Positions 1 through 8,480 of a DNA stretch of 64,000 bases are shown here, one piece after another (the stretch's first letter is position 1; each line of letters begins with the position of its first letter). Position numbers and translations under genes: made by a program. Under the pieces are notes generated by a model. That model saw nothing but the letters and a program-made list of their open reading frames with translations, ran no database searches and was not told the DNA's origin. The DNA lies in contig CAIUSV010000048.1 in NCBI GenBank assembly GCA_903901915.1, forward strand, positions 1 through 64,000. The letters run 5' to 3'. This DNA comes from an uncultured Rhodospirillaceae bacterium. Its GTDB lineage: Bacteria; Pseudomonadota; Alphaproteobacteria; Rhodospirillales; Magnetospirillaceae.

Positions 1-58
1 GGCGAACCAGAATCTCTCGACCGGTCGGCGTCAGAACGGCATTCTGGTGGATGCCCAT
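1..58 (-). CDS. IS481-family transposase, N-terminal fragment (truncated by window edge)
   Basis: Minus-strand ATG at 58 reads MGIHQNAVLTPTGREILVR, like IS481 transposase N-termini (M-x-x-H-K/Q-N-A-x-L-T-P-x-G-R). Confidence 0.6.
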   Translation of the reverse strand, partial: MGIHQNAVLTPTGREILVR

Positions 59-141
59 TCGATCTCTCCCTGGATAGCCAAAGTCTCGCAACTTCAGCTT
101 CCTCGCTTCAGATCGAGTGGGCAACCTCCTGAGACTTCACA
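1..141 (-). mobile_element. IS481-family-like insertion sequence, one end only (runs off left edge)
   Basis: Minus strand from 141 begins TGTGAAGTCTCAGGAGGTTGC, resembling the IS481-type terminal repeat (TGTGAAG...), followed ~83 bp later by a transposase N-terminus. Confidence 0.65.
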
Positions 142-204
142 CCTAGAGTTTCCCGCATTTAAGCTGAATCGGAAAATCGGGAAACTCTTGAGCCAGAGCG
201 GCGT

Positions 205-239
205 TGTCGCATCCGCGACGCTGTGTCGGGGATGCGACA
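205..239 (+). promoter_or_regulatory. NifA upstream activator site(s) for nifB
   Basis: TGT-CGGGGATGCG-ACA at 224-239 (TGT-N10-ACA); degenerate second copy TGTCGCATCCGCGACG at 205-220; TGTCGCATCC/GGATGCGACA form a perfect 10-bp inverted repeat. Confidence 0.7.
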
Positions 240-282
240 GAGGCACACCCCAGCATTTCCGCCATTTTTTGCGCTGCAGCAC

Positions 283-299
283 TTGGCATCCCCATTGCA
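283..299 (+). promoter_or_regulatory. sigma54 (-24/-12) promoter of nifB
   Basis: TTGGCATCCCCATTGCA: GG-N10-GC spacing, close to TGGCAC-N5-TTGCA. Confidence 0.75.
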
Positions 300-336
300 A
301 AGCACTTGGCATCGACCCCTGACCGGGAGGCCGCCA

Positions 337-1812
337 GTGTCCAGCAACGTTGTTCCACTCAGCCGCATCACCAAGATGAATCCGGCCCCGGCGGCGGCGG
401 CTTCGGGCTGCGCCTCGAAATCCTGCGGCTCGTCCGACGGCCGCGGCGACCTGCCCGCCCACATCTGGGACAAGGTCAAGGACCATCCCTGCTACAGCGA
501 GGAAGCCCACCACTACTTCGCCCGCATGCATGTGGCGGTGGCGCCCGCCTGCAATATCCAGTGCAACTACTGCAACCGCAAATACGACTGCGCCAACGAA
601 TCGCGCCCCGGCGTCACCAGCGAGAAGCTGACGCCCGAGCAGGCGGCGCGCAAGGTGATCGCCGTCGCCAACAAGGTGCCGCAGCTTTCCGTGCTGGGCA
701 TCGCCGGCCCCGGCGATTCCATGTTCGACTGGCGGCGGACGTTCGAGACCTTCCGGGCGGTGGAAAAGTCGCTGCCCGACCTCAAGTTCTGCGTCTCGAC
801 CAACGGTCTGGCCCTGCCCGACCACATCGACGCCCTGGCCGACCACAACATCGATCATGTCACCATCACCATCAACATGATCGACCCCGAGATCGGCACG
901 CTGATCTATCCGTGGATCTACTTCCAGGGCAGGCGCCATACCGGCATCGAGGCCGCGCGTATCCTGCACGAGCGGCAGATGGAAGGGCTGGAGGCGCTGA
1001 CCGCCAAGGGCATCCTGGTCAAGGTCAATTCGGTGATGATCCCCGGCGTCAACGACCAGCACCTGATCGAGGTCAACGCCGCCATCAAGGCGCGCGGCGC
1101 CTTCTTGCACAACGTCATGCCGCTGATCTCGGACCCTGCCCACGGCACCCGCTTCGGCCTTGACGGCCAGCGCGGCCCAAGGCCGGCCGAGTTGAAGGAG
1201 CTTCAAGACAAGCTGGCCGGCGGCGCCAACCTGATGCGCCACTGTCGCCAGTGCCGCGCCGATGCCGTCGGCATGCTGGGCGAGGACCTGTCGCAGGACT
1301 TCACCCTGGACAAGATCGCCGAAGCCCCGGCTTACGACCCCGAACCCCGCCGGCTTTATCGTGAGGTGGTGACACGCGAACGCGCCGACCGCGACCGGGC
1401 GCTGGCTACCGCGTCGGCCGATCTGGCCGAGGCCGCACCGGCGGCGCCGACCAAGCTGGTGGCCGTCTGCACCAAGGGCGGTGGCCGCATCAATGTACAT
1501 TTCGGCCACGCCGGGGAATTCCAGGTATTCGAGGTCGATGCCACGGGCGTGCGCTTCTCCGGGCACCGCAAGGCCGAAAGCTATTGCCAGGGCGGCTATG
1601 GCGACGACGACAAGCTGGATGTGGTTCTCGCCGCGCTGGACGGCATCGAAACCGTCTTCGTCGCCAAGATCGGCCGCTGTCCCAAGGATGACCTAGGCAA
1701 GGCCGGGATCGAGGCGGTGGACAAATATCCGTTCGAGTATATCGAAACCGCGGTCGCGGCGTGGTATGCCGAGCGCTTCGGCAGCCAATCAACCGCTGCC
1801 ATCACCGCCTGA
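337..1812 (+). CDS. nifB: Nitrogenase cofactor biosynthesis protein NifB (radical SAM, C-terminal NifX-like domain)
   Basis: HVAVAPACNIQCNYCNRKYDC radical SAM motif, MRHCRQCRADAVGMLGED, NifX-like C-terminus. GTG start at 337 proposed after GGGAGG; ATG 376 is an alternative. Confidence 0.95.
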   Translation: MSSNVVPLSRITKMNPAPAAAASGCASKSCGSSDGRGDLPAHIWDKVKDHPCYSEEAHHYFARMHVAVAPACNIQCNYCNRKYDCANESRPGVTSEKLTPEQAARKVIAVANKVPQLSVLGIAGPGDSMFDWRRTFETFRAVEKSLPDLKFCVSTNGLALPDHIDALADHNIDHVTITINMIDPEIGTLIYPWIYFQGRRHTGIEAARILHERQMEGLEALTAKGILVKVNSVMIPGVNDQHLIEVNAAIKARGAFLHNVMPLISDPAHGTRFGLDGQRGPRPAELKELQDKLAGGANLMRHCRQCRADAVGMLGEDLSQDFTLDKIAEAPAYDPEPRRLYREVVTRERADRDRALATASADLAEAAPAAPTKLVAVCTKGGGRINVHFGHAGEFQVFEVDATGVRFSGHRKAESYCQGGYGDDDKLDVVLAALDGIETVFVAKIGRCPKDDLGKAGIEAVDKYPFEYIETAVAAWYAERFGSQSTAAITA

Positions 1813-1838
1813 CCTAGGAAAGTAAGGAGAAAACAATC

Positions 1839-2024
1839 ATGGCCCTTCAGATCAACGCCGACGACTGCACCTCCTGCGGCGCCTGCGAGTTCGAGTGCCC
1901 CAACGCCGCCATCAGCGCCAAGGGCGATGTCTATGCCATCAATGCCTCGGCCTGCACCGAGTGTGACGGCGAATCACCCAAGTGCCAGGCGGTCTGCCCG
2001 ACCGACTGCATCGTCAAGGCATAG
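1839..2024 (+). CDS. fdxN: 2[4Fe-4S] ferredoxin FdxN-type
   Basis: Two CxxCxxC-type clusters ([28 protein letters not shown]), directly after nifB. Confidence 0.88.
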   Translation: MALQINADDCTSCGACEFECPNAAISAKGDVYAINASACTECDGESPKCQAVCPTDCIVKA

Positions 2025-2048
2025 TCCTTGAGATAGAGGAGAGGCCCC

Positions 2049-2363
2049 ATGAACGACACGAACATCGAGTTATGGGGCCCTCCCACCCTGGAGCAGGGTG
2101 ACAAGGTGGTGTCGTGCAAGGACGTGCGCAACGACGGCACCTATCCCGGCGCAAGAATGGGCGAGGTGCTGATACGCAAGGGCGAGATCGGCTATGTCCA
2201 TTCCATCGGCACCTATCTCAACCGCTACTACATCTACGGCGTCGAATTCATCGGCCTCGGCCGGGTCGTCGGCATGCGCGCCAGCGAACTGACCTTGCTG
2301 CAACCGGCACCGCCACCGCCACCCGATTACGATCCCGTCCCCTATCCGAGGAGTCCGTCATGA
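2049..2363 (+). CDS. nifZ: NifZ domain protein
   Basis: GDKVVSCKDVRNDGTYPGARMGEVLIRKGEIGYVHSIGTYLNRYYIYGVEF is NifZ-like; position after fdxN. Confidence 0.85.
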   Translation: MNDTNIELWGPPTLEQGDKVVSCKDVRNDGTYPGARMGEVLIRKGEIGYVHSIGTYLNRYYIYGVEFIGLGRVVGMRASELTLLQPAPPPPPDYDPVPYPRSPS

Positions 2364-2578
2364 AGGTGATGCTGCGCAAGGTCGGGGAAAAATACGAAAT
2401 CTATGTCCCCAAGAAGGACCTCGAGGAGATGGTGGTGGAGATGGAGAACGGCACTCCCTGGGGTGGCGTGATCAAGATCGCCAACGGCTGGAAATTCCAG
2501 ATGCCGGCCATGCCGCCGGACACCCGGCTGCCCATCACCGTCGATGCGAGAAAACTCGGCAACGACGACGACGAGTGA
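2360..2578 (+). CDS. nifT: NifT/FixU family protein
   Basis: MKVMLRKVGEKYEIYVPKKDLEEMVVEMEN...GGVIKIANGWKFQMP; ATGA overlap with nifZ. Confidence 0.88.
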   Translation: MKVMLRKVGEKYEIYVPKKDLEEMVVEMENGTPWGGVIKIANGWKFQMPAMPPDTRLPITVDARKLGNDDDE

Positions 2579-2588
2579 GGTGGCCGCC

Positions 2589-3440
2589 ATGCGGGACTCC
2601 CCCTCGTCACTGCTGGCCGGACTCGGGGCGAAGATCGCCGCCGGCGATCTGATCCCTTTCCTCGGCCCCGATCTGCTCGGCCTCGGCGGCGCACCGCCGG
2701 TACCGGCGGGCGCCCGCGAACTGGCGCTGCTGCTGGGGGCCAGATCGGGCGTGCCCGGCCGTATCCGAAACAATCTCTGGCATGCCGGCCAGTACATCGA
2801 AAGCCACAAGCACCGCGTCACCCTCGACCGGCTGATGGCGGAGTTCTTTGCCCCGATCCCCGCCCCGACCGCCCTGCACCTCTGGTTGGCCGGCCTGGAC
2901 CGGCTGCCGTTGGTGGTGGACACCTGGTACGATGGCACCATGCGCGCCGCGTTCGAGGCCGCCGGCCGCGCCGATTGGGGCCAGATCCAGGGCGCCTCGA
3001 AGGCCCGCAGGCTGGACGGCGGCGTCTGGGCGCGGACGGTGGCGGCCGACGGCTCCATCCTGCCCGACGAGGCCGCCGCCGCCTGGGCCACCGTATTGTA
3101 CAAGCCCCACGGCGCCGCCCAACCCACCGGCGACGTGCTGGTATCGGATTCCGACTATGTCGAGGTGTTGACCGACATCGACATCCAGACCCCGATCCCC
3201 GACGCGGTCAAGGCACGCCGTGCCGGCCGCGGCTTCGTCTTCCTGGGCTGCCGCTTCTACGACCAGATCCTGCGCACCTTTGCCCGCCAGATCGCCAAGC
3301 ATTCAGGGGGGCCGCGCTTTGCCGTGGTTCCCGAAGACCTGACCAGGAACGAGATCAGGTTCCTCGAAATCGAGGGCATCCAGCCCGTGCCCATGCCGCT
3401 GGCCGAGGCGGTCTCCATCATCACCCAACCATTGGATTAG
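2589..3440 (+). CDS. SIR2-like domain protein in the nif operon
   Basis: SIR2-like motif order: GDLIPFLGPDLL, LVVDTWYDGTMRAAF, VLYKPHG, FVFLGCRFYDQILRTF; 10-nt gap after nifT. Confidence 0.7.
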   Translation: MRDSPSSLLAGLGAKIAAGDLIPFLGPDLLGLGGAPPVPAGARELALLLGARSGVPGRIRNNLWHAGQYIESHKHRVTLDRLMAEFFAPIPAPTALHLWLAGLDRLPLVVDTWYDGTMRAAFEAAGRADWGQIQGASKARRLDGGVWARTVAADGSILPDEAAAAWATVLYKPHGAAQPTGDVLVSDSDYVEVLTDIDIQTPIPDAVKARRAGRGFVFLGCRFYDQILRTFARQIAKHSGGPRFAVVPEDLTRNEIRFLEIEGIQPVPMPLAEAVSIITQPLD

Positions 3441-3452
3441 AAGGGGAATATC

Positions 3453-3836
3453 ATGGCGAACGTGACCTTCAGCGCACCCACCCTGGACAAGGACATCACC
3501 GTCTACGCGGTGGCCGGCGACAACAAGACCCTGCTGGGCGTCGCCAAGGCCAACAACATCGCCATCCCCTGCCAATGTCAGGACGGCGAGTGCGGCTCGT
3601 GCCTGATCAAGGTAACCTTCCTGGGGACCAAGGCACCGCTGGCGGTCAGCCTGACGGAAAAGGAAAAGCTGACGCTTTCGGTCAACGGCAAGCTCAGCAA
3701 GCCGGTGCTGGAGGAGATCGAGACCAACGACGTACCGCCGGTCTATCGGCTGGCCTGTCAGTACATCGTGCGCGACGAGGACATCTTGGTGGAATTCTCG
3801 GGCGAGCCCGGCGTCGAGATCGATCTGCGGCGATAA
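3453..3836 (+). CDS. [2Fe-2S] ferredoxin resembling Azotobacter Shethna protein II (FeSII)
   Basis: AVAGDNKTLLGVAKANNIAIPCQCQDGECGSCLIKV...PPVYRLACQYIVRDEDILVEFSGEPG closely matches my recollection of the FeSII sequence ([36 protein letters not shown]...[26 protein letters not shown]). Confidence 0.8.
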   Translation: MANVTFSAPTLDKDITVYAVAGDNKTLLGVAKANNIAIPCQCQDGECGSCLIKVTFLGTKAPLAVSLTEKEKLTLSVNGKLSKPVLEEIETNDVPPVYRLACQYIVRDEDILVEFSGEPGVEIDLRR

Positions 3837-3855
3837 GGCCCACTTCAACCGGGCG

Positions 3856-3887
3856 GACGGGACGACGGCCGCCGGGCCGGTCCCGTC
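3856..3887 (+). terminator. Candidate stem-loop terminator of the nifB operon
   Basis: GACGGGAC ... GTCCCGTC 8-bp inverted repeat; no U-tract. Confidence 0.35.
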
Positions 3888-3890
3888 GGC

Positions 3891-5588
3891 TCAGCCGAAA
3901 CCGGCCTTGACCAGCAACTGATGGAATTCGCGCAACGCTTTTTGCGCCCTGACGGGGTCGGTGAAGCCGTCGATGAAGTGGGCGTCAAAATTGGGCTGGC
4001 GCAGCAGCGTCAGGATGCGATGGCGTGCCCGGGTCAGCGCCTTGCCTTCGGGCAGCACGCCGGCGGCGCAGAACTGGACCAGACGAACAGCGCGGTCGCG
4101 CAGATGCGCATCGGGGCTGTCGAGCTTTTCGATGATCTGCTCTTCGATCAGATAGTTTTCGAGGATGGTGTCGATGAACTCGGCGAGGCGCTTCTTGACC
4201 TCGGGCGGAAAGATCGAGGCCATGACCGCGTGATGGGCGACGGTGGCATGCAGCATCCGTTCCTTGGGCGGCAGGGTGCGCAGGCACAGTTCGCTTAGCT
4301 GGCGGGTCATGAAGACCAGATCGAGCAGTGCGACGATATCGGCGACATGCTCTGCGCCGAAATGGCTTCGCGCGATATCGCACAGATAGATCAGTCCCCA
4401 GGCACGGTCGGGCAGTATGCGGAACAGGCCGTTGAGCGCGGCCTTGCGGCCGGCGGCACCGCCCTGCTCGCCCATGTGGGTGTAGCGGTTGGTCAGCGCC
4501 TCGGCGGTCTCGGTGCCGGAGATGAACCCGGTGGGGGTCAAGGTCCGCAGCAGCAGGCGCTTGAACTCGTCGCCCTCCTTGGCCGGCTCGGTGCGATTGA
4601 GCGGATTGGCCGAGGCAATCTGGCGATGGGCACGGTCCAGAAGGCAGGCGCGGCTGACCGGCAACTTGTTTTCGGCGAACAGGCGATTGAGGATTTCGGC
4701 GGATTCGCCGGCATCGGTCTTGCCGATCTTCAGCTTGCCGTCGGCCAGGTCGAACATACTGATGATGGCGGCGCCCAGGCTGGGCTGCCAGCCCAGGATA
4801 TCCTGGACGACACTGGACCCCAGGACGTCGGCGATAACGCCGTCGAGCAGTTCCACCGCGTGGGGATCGGGGTCCTCCACCGCCAGGGTGCACAGCCGCT
4901 CCAGCTTGCCGACCCAGTTGCGCATGTTGATGAGATCGCGCGACAGCACCACCATGGCGAGGTAGTCGCTGTCCTCGTGGTCCCCCTGGGTAGCCAGCTT
5001 GGCGACCAGATCGCTGAAGCGACCGTCGAGCTTGGGCAGTTTCATCCCCTCGACGCGGCGCGCCCGGGCCGAGATGTCGTCGATGGTCTTGAAGATCTCC
5101 TGGCCCCGGCTGCGGGAATCCTGCTCGGAATCCTTGGTCTGAAGCTGGGCGACGCGATCTACCGCCGACGGCACCAGGGTGTCCTTTTCCTGTAGCCGCT
5201 TCAGCTCCTTGTAGCTGTGCATCAACTCGGTGGGGGTAAGGAACGCCTTGTCCAGGTAGTTACGGAACAGACGGTTGACCACGTTGCGGCTTTCCGGTCC
5301 CAGAAAGTCCTCGGGGGTCTCGCATTTCTCGGGCGCGCTATCGATGGCGACGATGCGGATGGGGCCATCGTCCTTGGCGGTGCGGGTCTCGCAGAAGATC
5401 TCGTTCTCGACCATGGTGCCATCGGCGCGCAGCCAATTGCGCACGACCTTGGCGCCCTCGCAGGTCTTGTTGGCGAGCAGCTTCTTGGCTGCCGCGCGGG
5501 CCTCGTCCTCCTTGTAAACGATGGTCTCCGTCGACCATCGTCCGTCCTTGGAAACCAGGACCTCGAAACTGGCTCGATCCGCAACCAT
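3891..5588 (-). CDS. Hypothetical protein (565 aa), helical, uncharacterised
   Basis: Start MVADRASFEVLVSKDGRWSTETIVYKEDEARAAAKKLL; upstream extension of the 1308-aa ORF is antisense to another gene. Confidence 0.7.
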   Translation of the reverse strand: MVADRASFEVLVSKDGRWSTETIVYKEDEARAAAKKLLANKTCEGAKVVRNWLRADGTMVENEIFCETRTAKDDGPIRIVAIDSAPEKCETPEDFLGPESRNVVNRLFRNYLDKAFLTPTELMHSYKELKRLQEKDTLVPSAVDRVAQLQTKDSEQDSRSRGQEIFKTIDDISARARRVEGMKLPKLDGRFSDLVAKLATQGDHEDSDYLAMVVLSRDLINMRNWVGKLERLCTLAVEDPDPHAVELLDGVIADVLGSSVVQDILGWQPSLGAAIISMFDLADGKLKIGKTDAGESAEILNRLFAENKLPVSRACLLDRAHRQIASANPLNRTEPAKEGDEFKRLLLRTLTPTGFISGTETAEALTNRYTHMGEQGGAAGRKAALNGLFRILPDRAWGLIYLCDIARSHFGAEHVADIVALLDLVFMTRQLSELCLRTLPPKERMLHATVAHHAVMASIFPPEVKKRLAEFIDTILENYLIEEQIIEKLDSPDAHLRDRAVRLVQFCAAGVLPEGKALTRARHRILTLLRQPNFDAHFIDGFTDPVRAQKALREFHQLLVKAGFG

Positions 5589-5795
5589 TCTGGCGCATCC
5601 TACCCGAAACTTTTCCCCGCCCCGGCGCCTCCAGGTGCACCGTGGATAACCAAGAAATACCCGCGATTGCCACGGAGTGTCACCTTTTTCCTTAATTCGC
5701 CACAAAGTTTGCGCAACGGATGCGCACCGCTGTTGCGGCCGTGGCCGGGAAAGGCCAGAATCGCGAAGGGATGGTTCCGCTGCGAGGGGATCGCG

Positions 5796-6125
5796 ATGTC
5801 GGGATTTCGAGTATCGTATGTCAAGGCCTCCGGCTGGACGCGCCTGGGGTTGGCGGGAGCGGTGGCGGTTCTGTTCGGAACGCCGATGCTGTGGGCGCTG
5901 GGGACCTTCGGTGCTGGCGACGACGCATTGCACCGCGGCGCGGTTTTCGGACTGGCCGGGCTGTGGTTCGCGGTCGCCACCGGCTATCTGGTCGGCTGGG
6001 CGGTACAGGGCTTCGTCATCCGGACCAAGGCCGCCACCGACGAGGAAGCCGACGAGCAACCCAGCCGCCCGTCGCCCCCACCCCCGCCGCGCGGGGGGCC
6101 GCCGCAGCGTTCCGGCAGTCACTGA
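5796..6125 (+). CDS. Small predicted membrane protein
   Basis: MSGFRVSYVKASGWTRLGLAGAVAVLFGTP... two hydrophobic segments, proline-rich tail. Confidence 0.55.
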   Translation: MSGFRVSYVKASGWTRLGLAGAVAVLFGTPMLWALGTFGAGDDALHRGAVFGLAGLWFAVATGYLVGWAVQGFVIRTKAATDEEADEQPSRPSPPPPPRGGPPQRSGSH

Positions 6126-6137
6126 CCGGTCGGTATA

Positions 6138-8150
6138 GTGGATCCAAGGACCGCCAAGGAGGCCGAGGCGCTGGCGGCGCGCTCGGAAGCGCTGTTCCAG
6201 GCCGGACGGCTGGCCGAGGCCGAGAACGCCTGCCGCAAGCTGGCGGCGCTGCTGCCCGGCCATCCCATGGTGCACTACAATCTGGCCAAGGTGTTGAAGG
6301 AGCGCGGCCGCCTCGACGGCGCCGCCACGGCGCTGCGCAAGGCGCTGGCGCTGGCTCCGGCCATGGTCGAGGGCTGGTTGAACCTTGGCACCCTGCTGGG
6401 CGAGAGCGGCCGGTGGGCCGAGGCCGGCGAGGCGTTCGAGACCGGCCTGAAGGCCAAGGCGGACTCGTGGCAGTTGCTGACCAGTCTGGCCCGAATCCGC
6501 GTCCACCAGGGCCGCTGGCACGAAGCCGAGAGTCTGCTGCGCCGGTCGCTGGCCCTGGCCGCCGACGCCGCTCCCACCCTGCTCAACCTCGCCAACCTGA
6601 TGCTGGACCATGGGCCGCTCGCCGAGGCGACCGAACTGTTCGAGCGCACGCTGAAGGTGGCGCCGGCCATGGCGGAGGCGCTGCTGGGGGCCGGACATGC
6701 CGCCCGCAAGGCCGGTGACGCCGGCCGGGCCATCGAGTTCTATCGCCGCGCGGCCGAGGCCCGCCCCGCCGACCTCGCCATCCGGGCGCGGCTGATCGAG
6801 GCCCGCCTGGGAGTGTGCGACTGGCGCGACCTGGGGGACTTGCGCCGGACCCTGATCGAGCCGGCGCTGAAGACGCCCGGAATCATCCGTCCGATGATGT
6901 CGCTGGCCTTTCCGCTGGCGCTGGAGCCGCGCGAATTGCTGGTGTTCGCCCGCCAGCGCGCCGAGGCGGTGGCGGCCGAGGTGGCGCCGCTGCGAAGCCG
7001 GATCAAGACGCCCAAGCCGGGCAAGCGCGAACGGCTTACCATCGGCTATCTGTCCGCCGACTTCCACGACCATCCCACCACCCATCTGATGCGCGGCATG
7101 TTTCCCGCCCATGACCGCAGCCGCTTCAAGGTGGTGACGCTGGCGCTGGAGCCGGACGACGGCAGCGACTATCGCCGTTTCGTCCGGCAGCACAGCGACG
7201 CCTTCCTGGAGCTGGGGCCGATGGACACGCTCGATGCCGCCGAGGCGATCATGGCCGCCGGGGTCGATATCCTGGTGGACATCAACGTCCACACCCGGGG
7301 CAACCGACTGGCCCTGACGGCGCTGCGACCGGCGCCGGTAACGGTGAACTGGCTGGGGCTGCCCGGGACCAGCGGCGCCGCCTGCATGGACTGGGCGCTG
7401 GTTGACGGGATGGTGATGCCGCCGGGGCACGACGCCGATTTCTGCGAACGTCTGGCGGTGCTGCCCCACTGCTATCAGGCCAACGACCGCGACCAGATCA
7501 TCTTCGACCAGGGACCGGGCCGCGAGGATTGCGGCCTGCCCGACGGCGCCTTCGTGTTCTGCTGCTTCAACCAGGCCTTCAAGATCGAACCGATGATGTT
7601 CGGCCGCTGGATGAGCATTCTCGGCCGGGTGCCGAGCTCGGTGCTGTGGCTGCTGGCCGGCTCGCCGGAGATGGCCGACAATCTGCGCCGCGAGGCCGAG
7701 GTCCGCGGCATCGCCCCCGAGCGGCTGGTGTTCGCCGCCCGCCAGCCCAAGGACCGCCATCTGGCGCGGCATCGCCACGCCGACCTGTTCCTCGACACCC
7801 TGTTCTACAACGCCCACACCACCGCCAGCGACGCCCTTTGGGCCGGGGTGCCGCTGATCACCGTTCCCGGCCGCGCCTTTGCCGCCAGGGTGGCCGCGAG
7901 CCTGCTGACCAATGTGGGGCTGCCCGAACTGATCTGTGCCGACCTTGATGCCTACGAGGCGCTGGCGGTCAGGCTGGCGAGCGAACCGGCGGCACTGGCG
8001 GCGGTCAGGGATCGGCTGGCGGCCAATCGGCTGACCACGCCGCTGTTCGATACCACCGGTTTTGTCCGCGACATCGAGCGCGCCTACGAGATGATGTGGG
8101 CCGAAGCCTGTGGCGCCAAGCGCACCCGGCGGCTGGAGATACCGGGCTGA
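6138..8150 (+). CDS. TPR-repeat O-GlcNAc-transferase-like glycosyltransferase (SPINDLY type)
   Basis: TPR repeats then TIGYLSADFHDHPTTHLMRGMF, VTVNWLGLPGTSGAACMDWALVDGMVMPPG, DLFLDTLFYNAHTTASDALWAGVPLITVPG; GTG start. Confidence 0.88.
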   Translation: MDPRTAKEAEALAARSEALFQAGRLAEAENACRKLAALLPGHPMVHYNLAKVLKERGRLDGAATALRKALALAPAMVEGWLNLGTLLGESGRWAEAGEAFETGLKAKADSWQLLTSLARIRVHQGRWHEAESLLRRSLALAADAAPTLLNLANLMLDHGPLAEATELFERTLKVAPAMAEALLGAGHAARKAGDAGRAIEFYRRAAEARPADLAIRARLIEARLGVCDWRDLGDLRRTLIEPALKTPGIIRPMMSLAFPLALEPRELLVFARQRAEAVAAEVAPLRSRIKTPKPGKRERLTIGYLSADFHDHPTTHLMRGMFPAHDRSRFKVVTLALEPDDGSDYRRFVRQHSDAFLELGPMDTLDAAEAIMAAGVDILVDINVHTRGNRLALTALRPAPVTVNWLGLPGTSGAACMDWALVDGMVMPPGHDADFCERLAVLPHCYQANDRDQIIFDQGPGREDCGLPDGAFVFCCFNQAFKIEPMMFGRWMSILGRVPSSVLWLLAGSPEMADNLRREAEVRGIAPERLVFAARQPKDRHLARHRHADLFLDTLFYNAHTTASDALWAGVPLITVPGRAFAARVAASLLTNVGLPELICADLDAYEALAVRLASEPAALAAVRDRLAANRLTTPLFDTTGFVRDIERAYEMMWAEACGAKRTRRLEIPG

Positions 8151-8157
8151 GCGCTCT

Positions 8158-8331
8158 TCAGGACGCGACCGAGAGATCGGCGGCGCGAAAGAAGCGGTGC
8201 AGCGATTCGCGGACGAACAGGGGGCAGGCGACGGAGTCGGCGACGGCGGGACGTCCCATGGCCCTGAGGCAACGGCCGTCCCAGTTATGGCAGTCGGCGC
8301 ATTGGCGGACGATGTAGGGTTGGTCGCACAT
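8158..8331 (-). CDS. Small cysteine-rich protein (57 aa), below the ORF-track size cut-off
   Basis: MCDQPYIVRQCADCHNWDGRCLRAMGRPAVADSVACPLFVRESLHRFFRAADLSVAS; upstream AGGAGACCAGG on the minus strand; CxxC plus further Cys. Confidence 0.6.
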   Translation of the reverse strand: MCDQPYIVRQCADCHNWDGRCLRAMGRPAVADSVACPLFVRESLHRFFRAADLSVAS

Positions 8332-8480
8332 CCTGGTCTCCTTGGCGGGGAGTATTAGCAGGGGCGGCGCCGAAAACGTTTGAAGGATTGGTTAAATCCG
8401 CGTCGGAACGATATCGGATCGCACCCGGCCCCGCCCGCGCCGGAGAACGGTTTCTCCGGACGCGCGGGCGGACGCGCGGG

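Noticed and set aside
204-1163. 319-aa plus-strand ORF overlapping nifB in another frame
   Set aside because: Arg/Pro/Ala-rich shifted-frame artefact of nifB
94-1566. 490-aa minus-strand ORF opposite nifB
   Set aside because: Antisense artefact of high GC third positions; low-complexity G/A/R-rich translation with no family signature, opposite a clear nifB
5589-7817. N-terminal extension of the 1308-aa minus-strand ORF
   Set aside because: Lies antisense to the TPR glycosyltransferase; a good start exists at 5588
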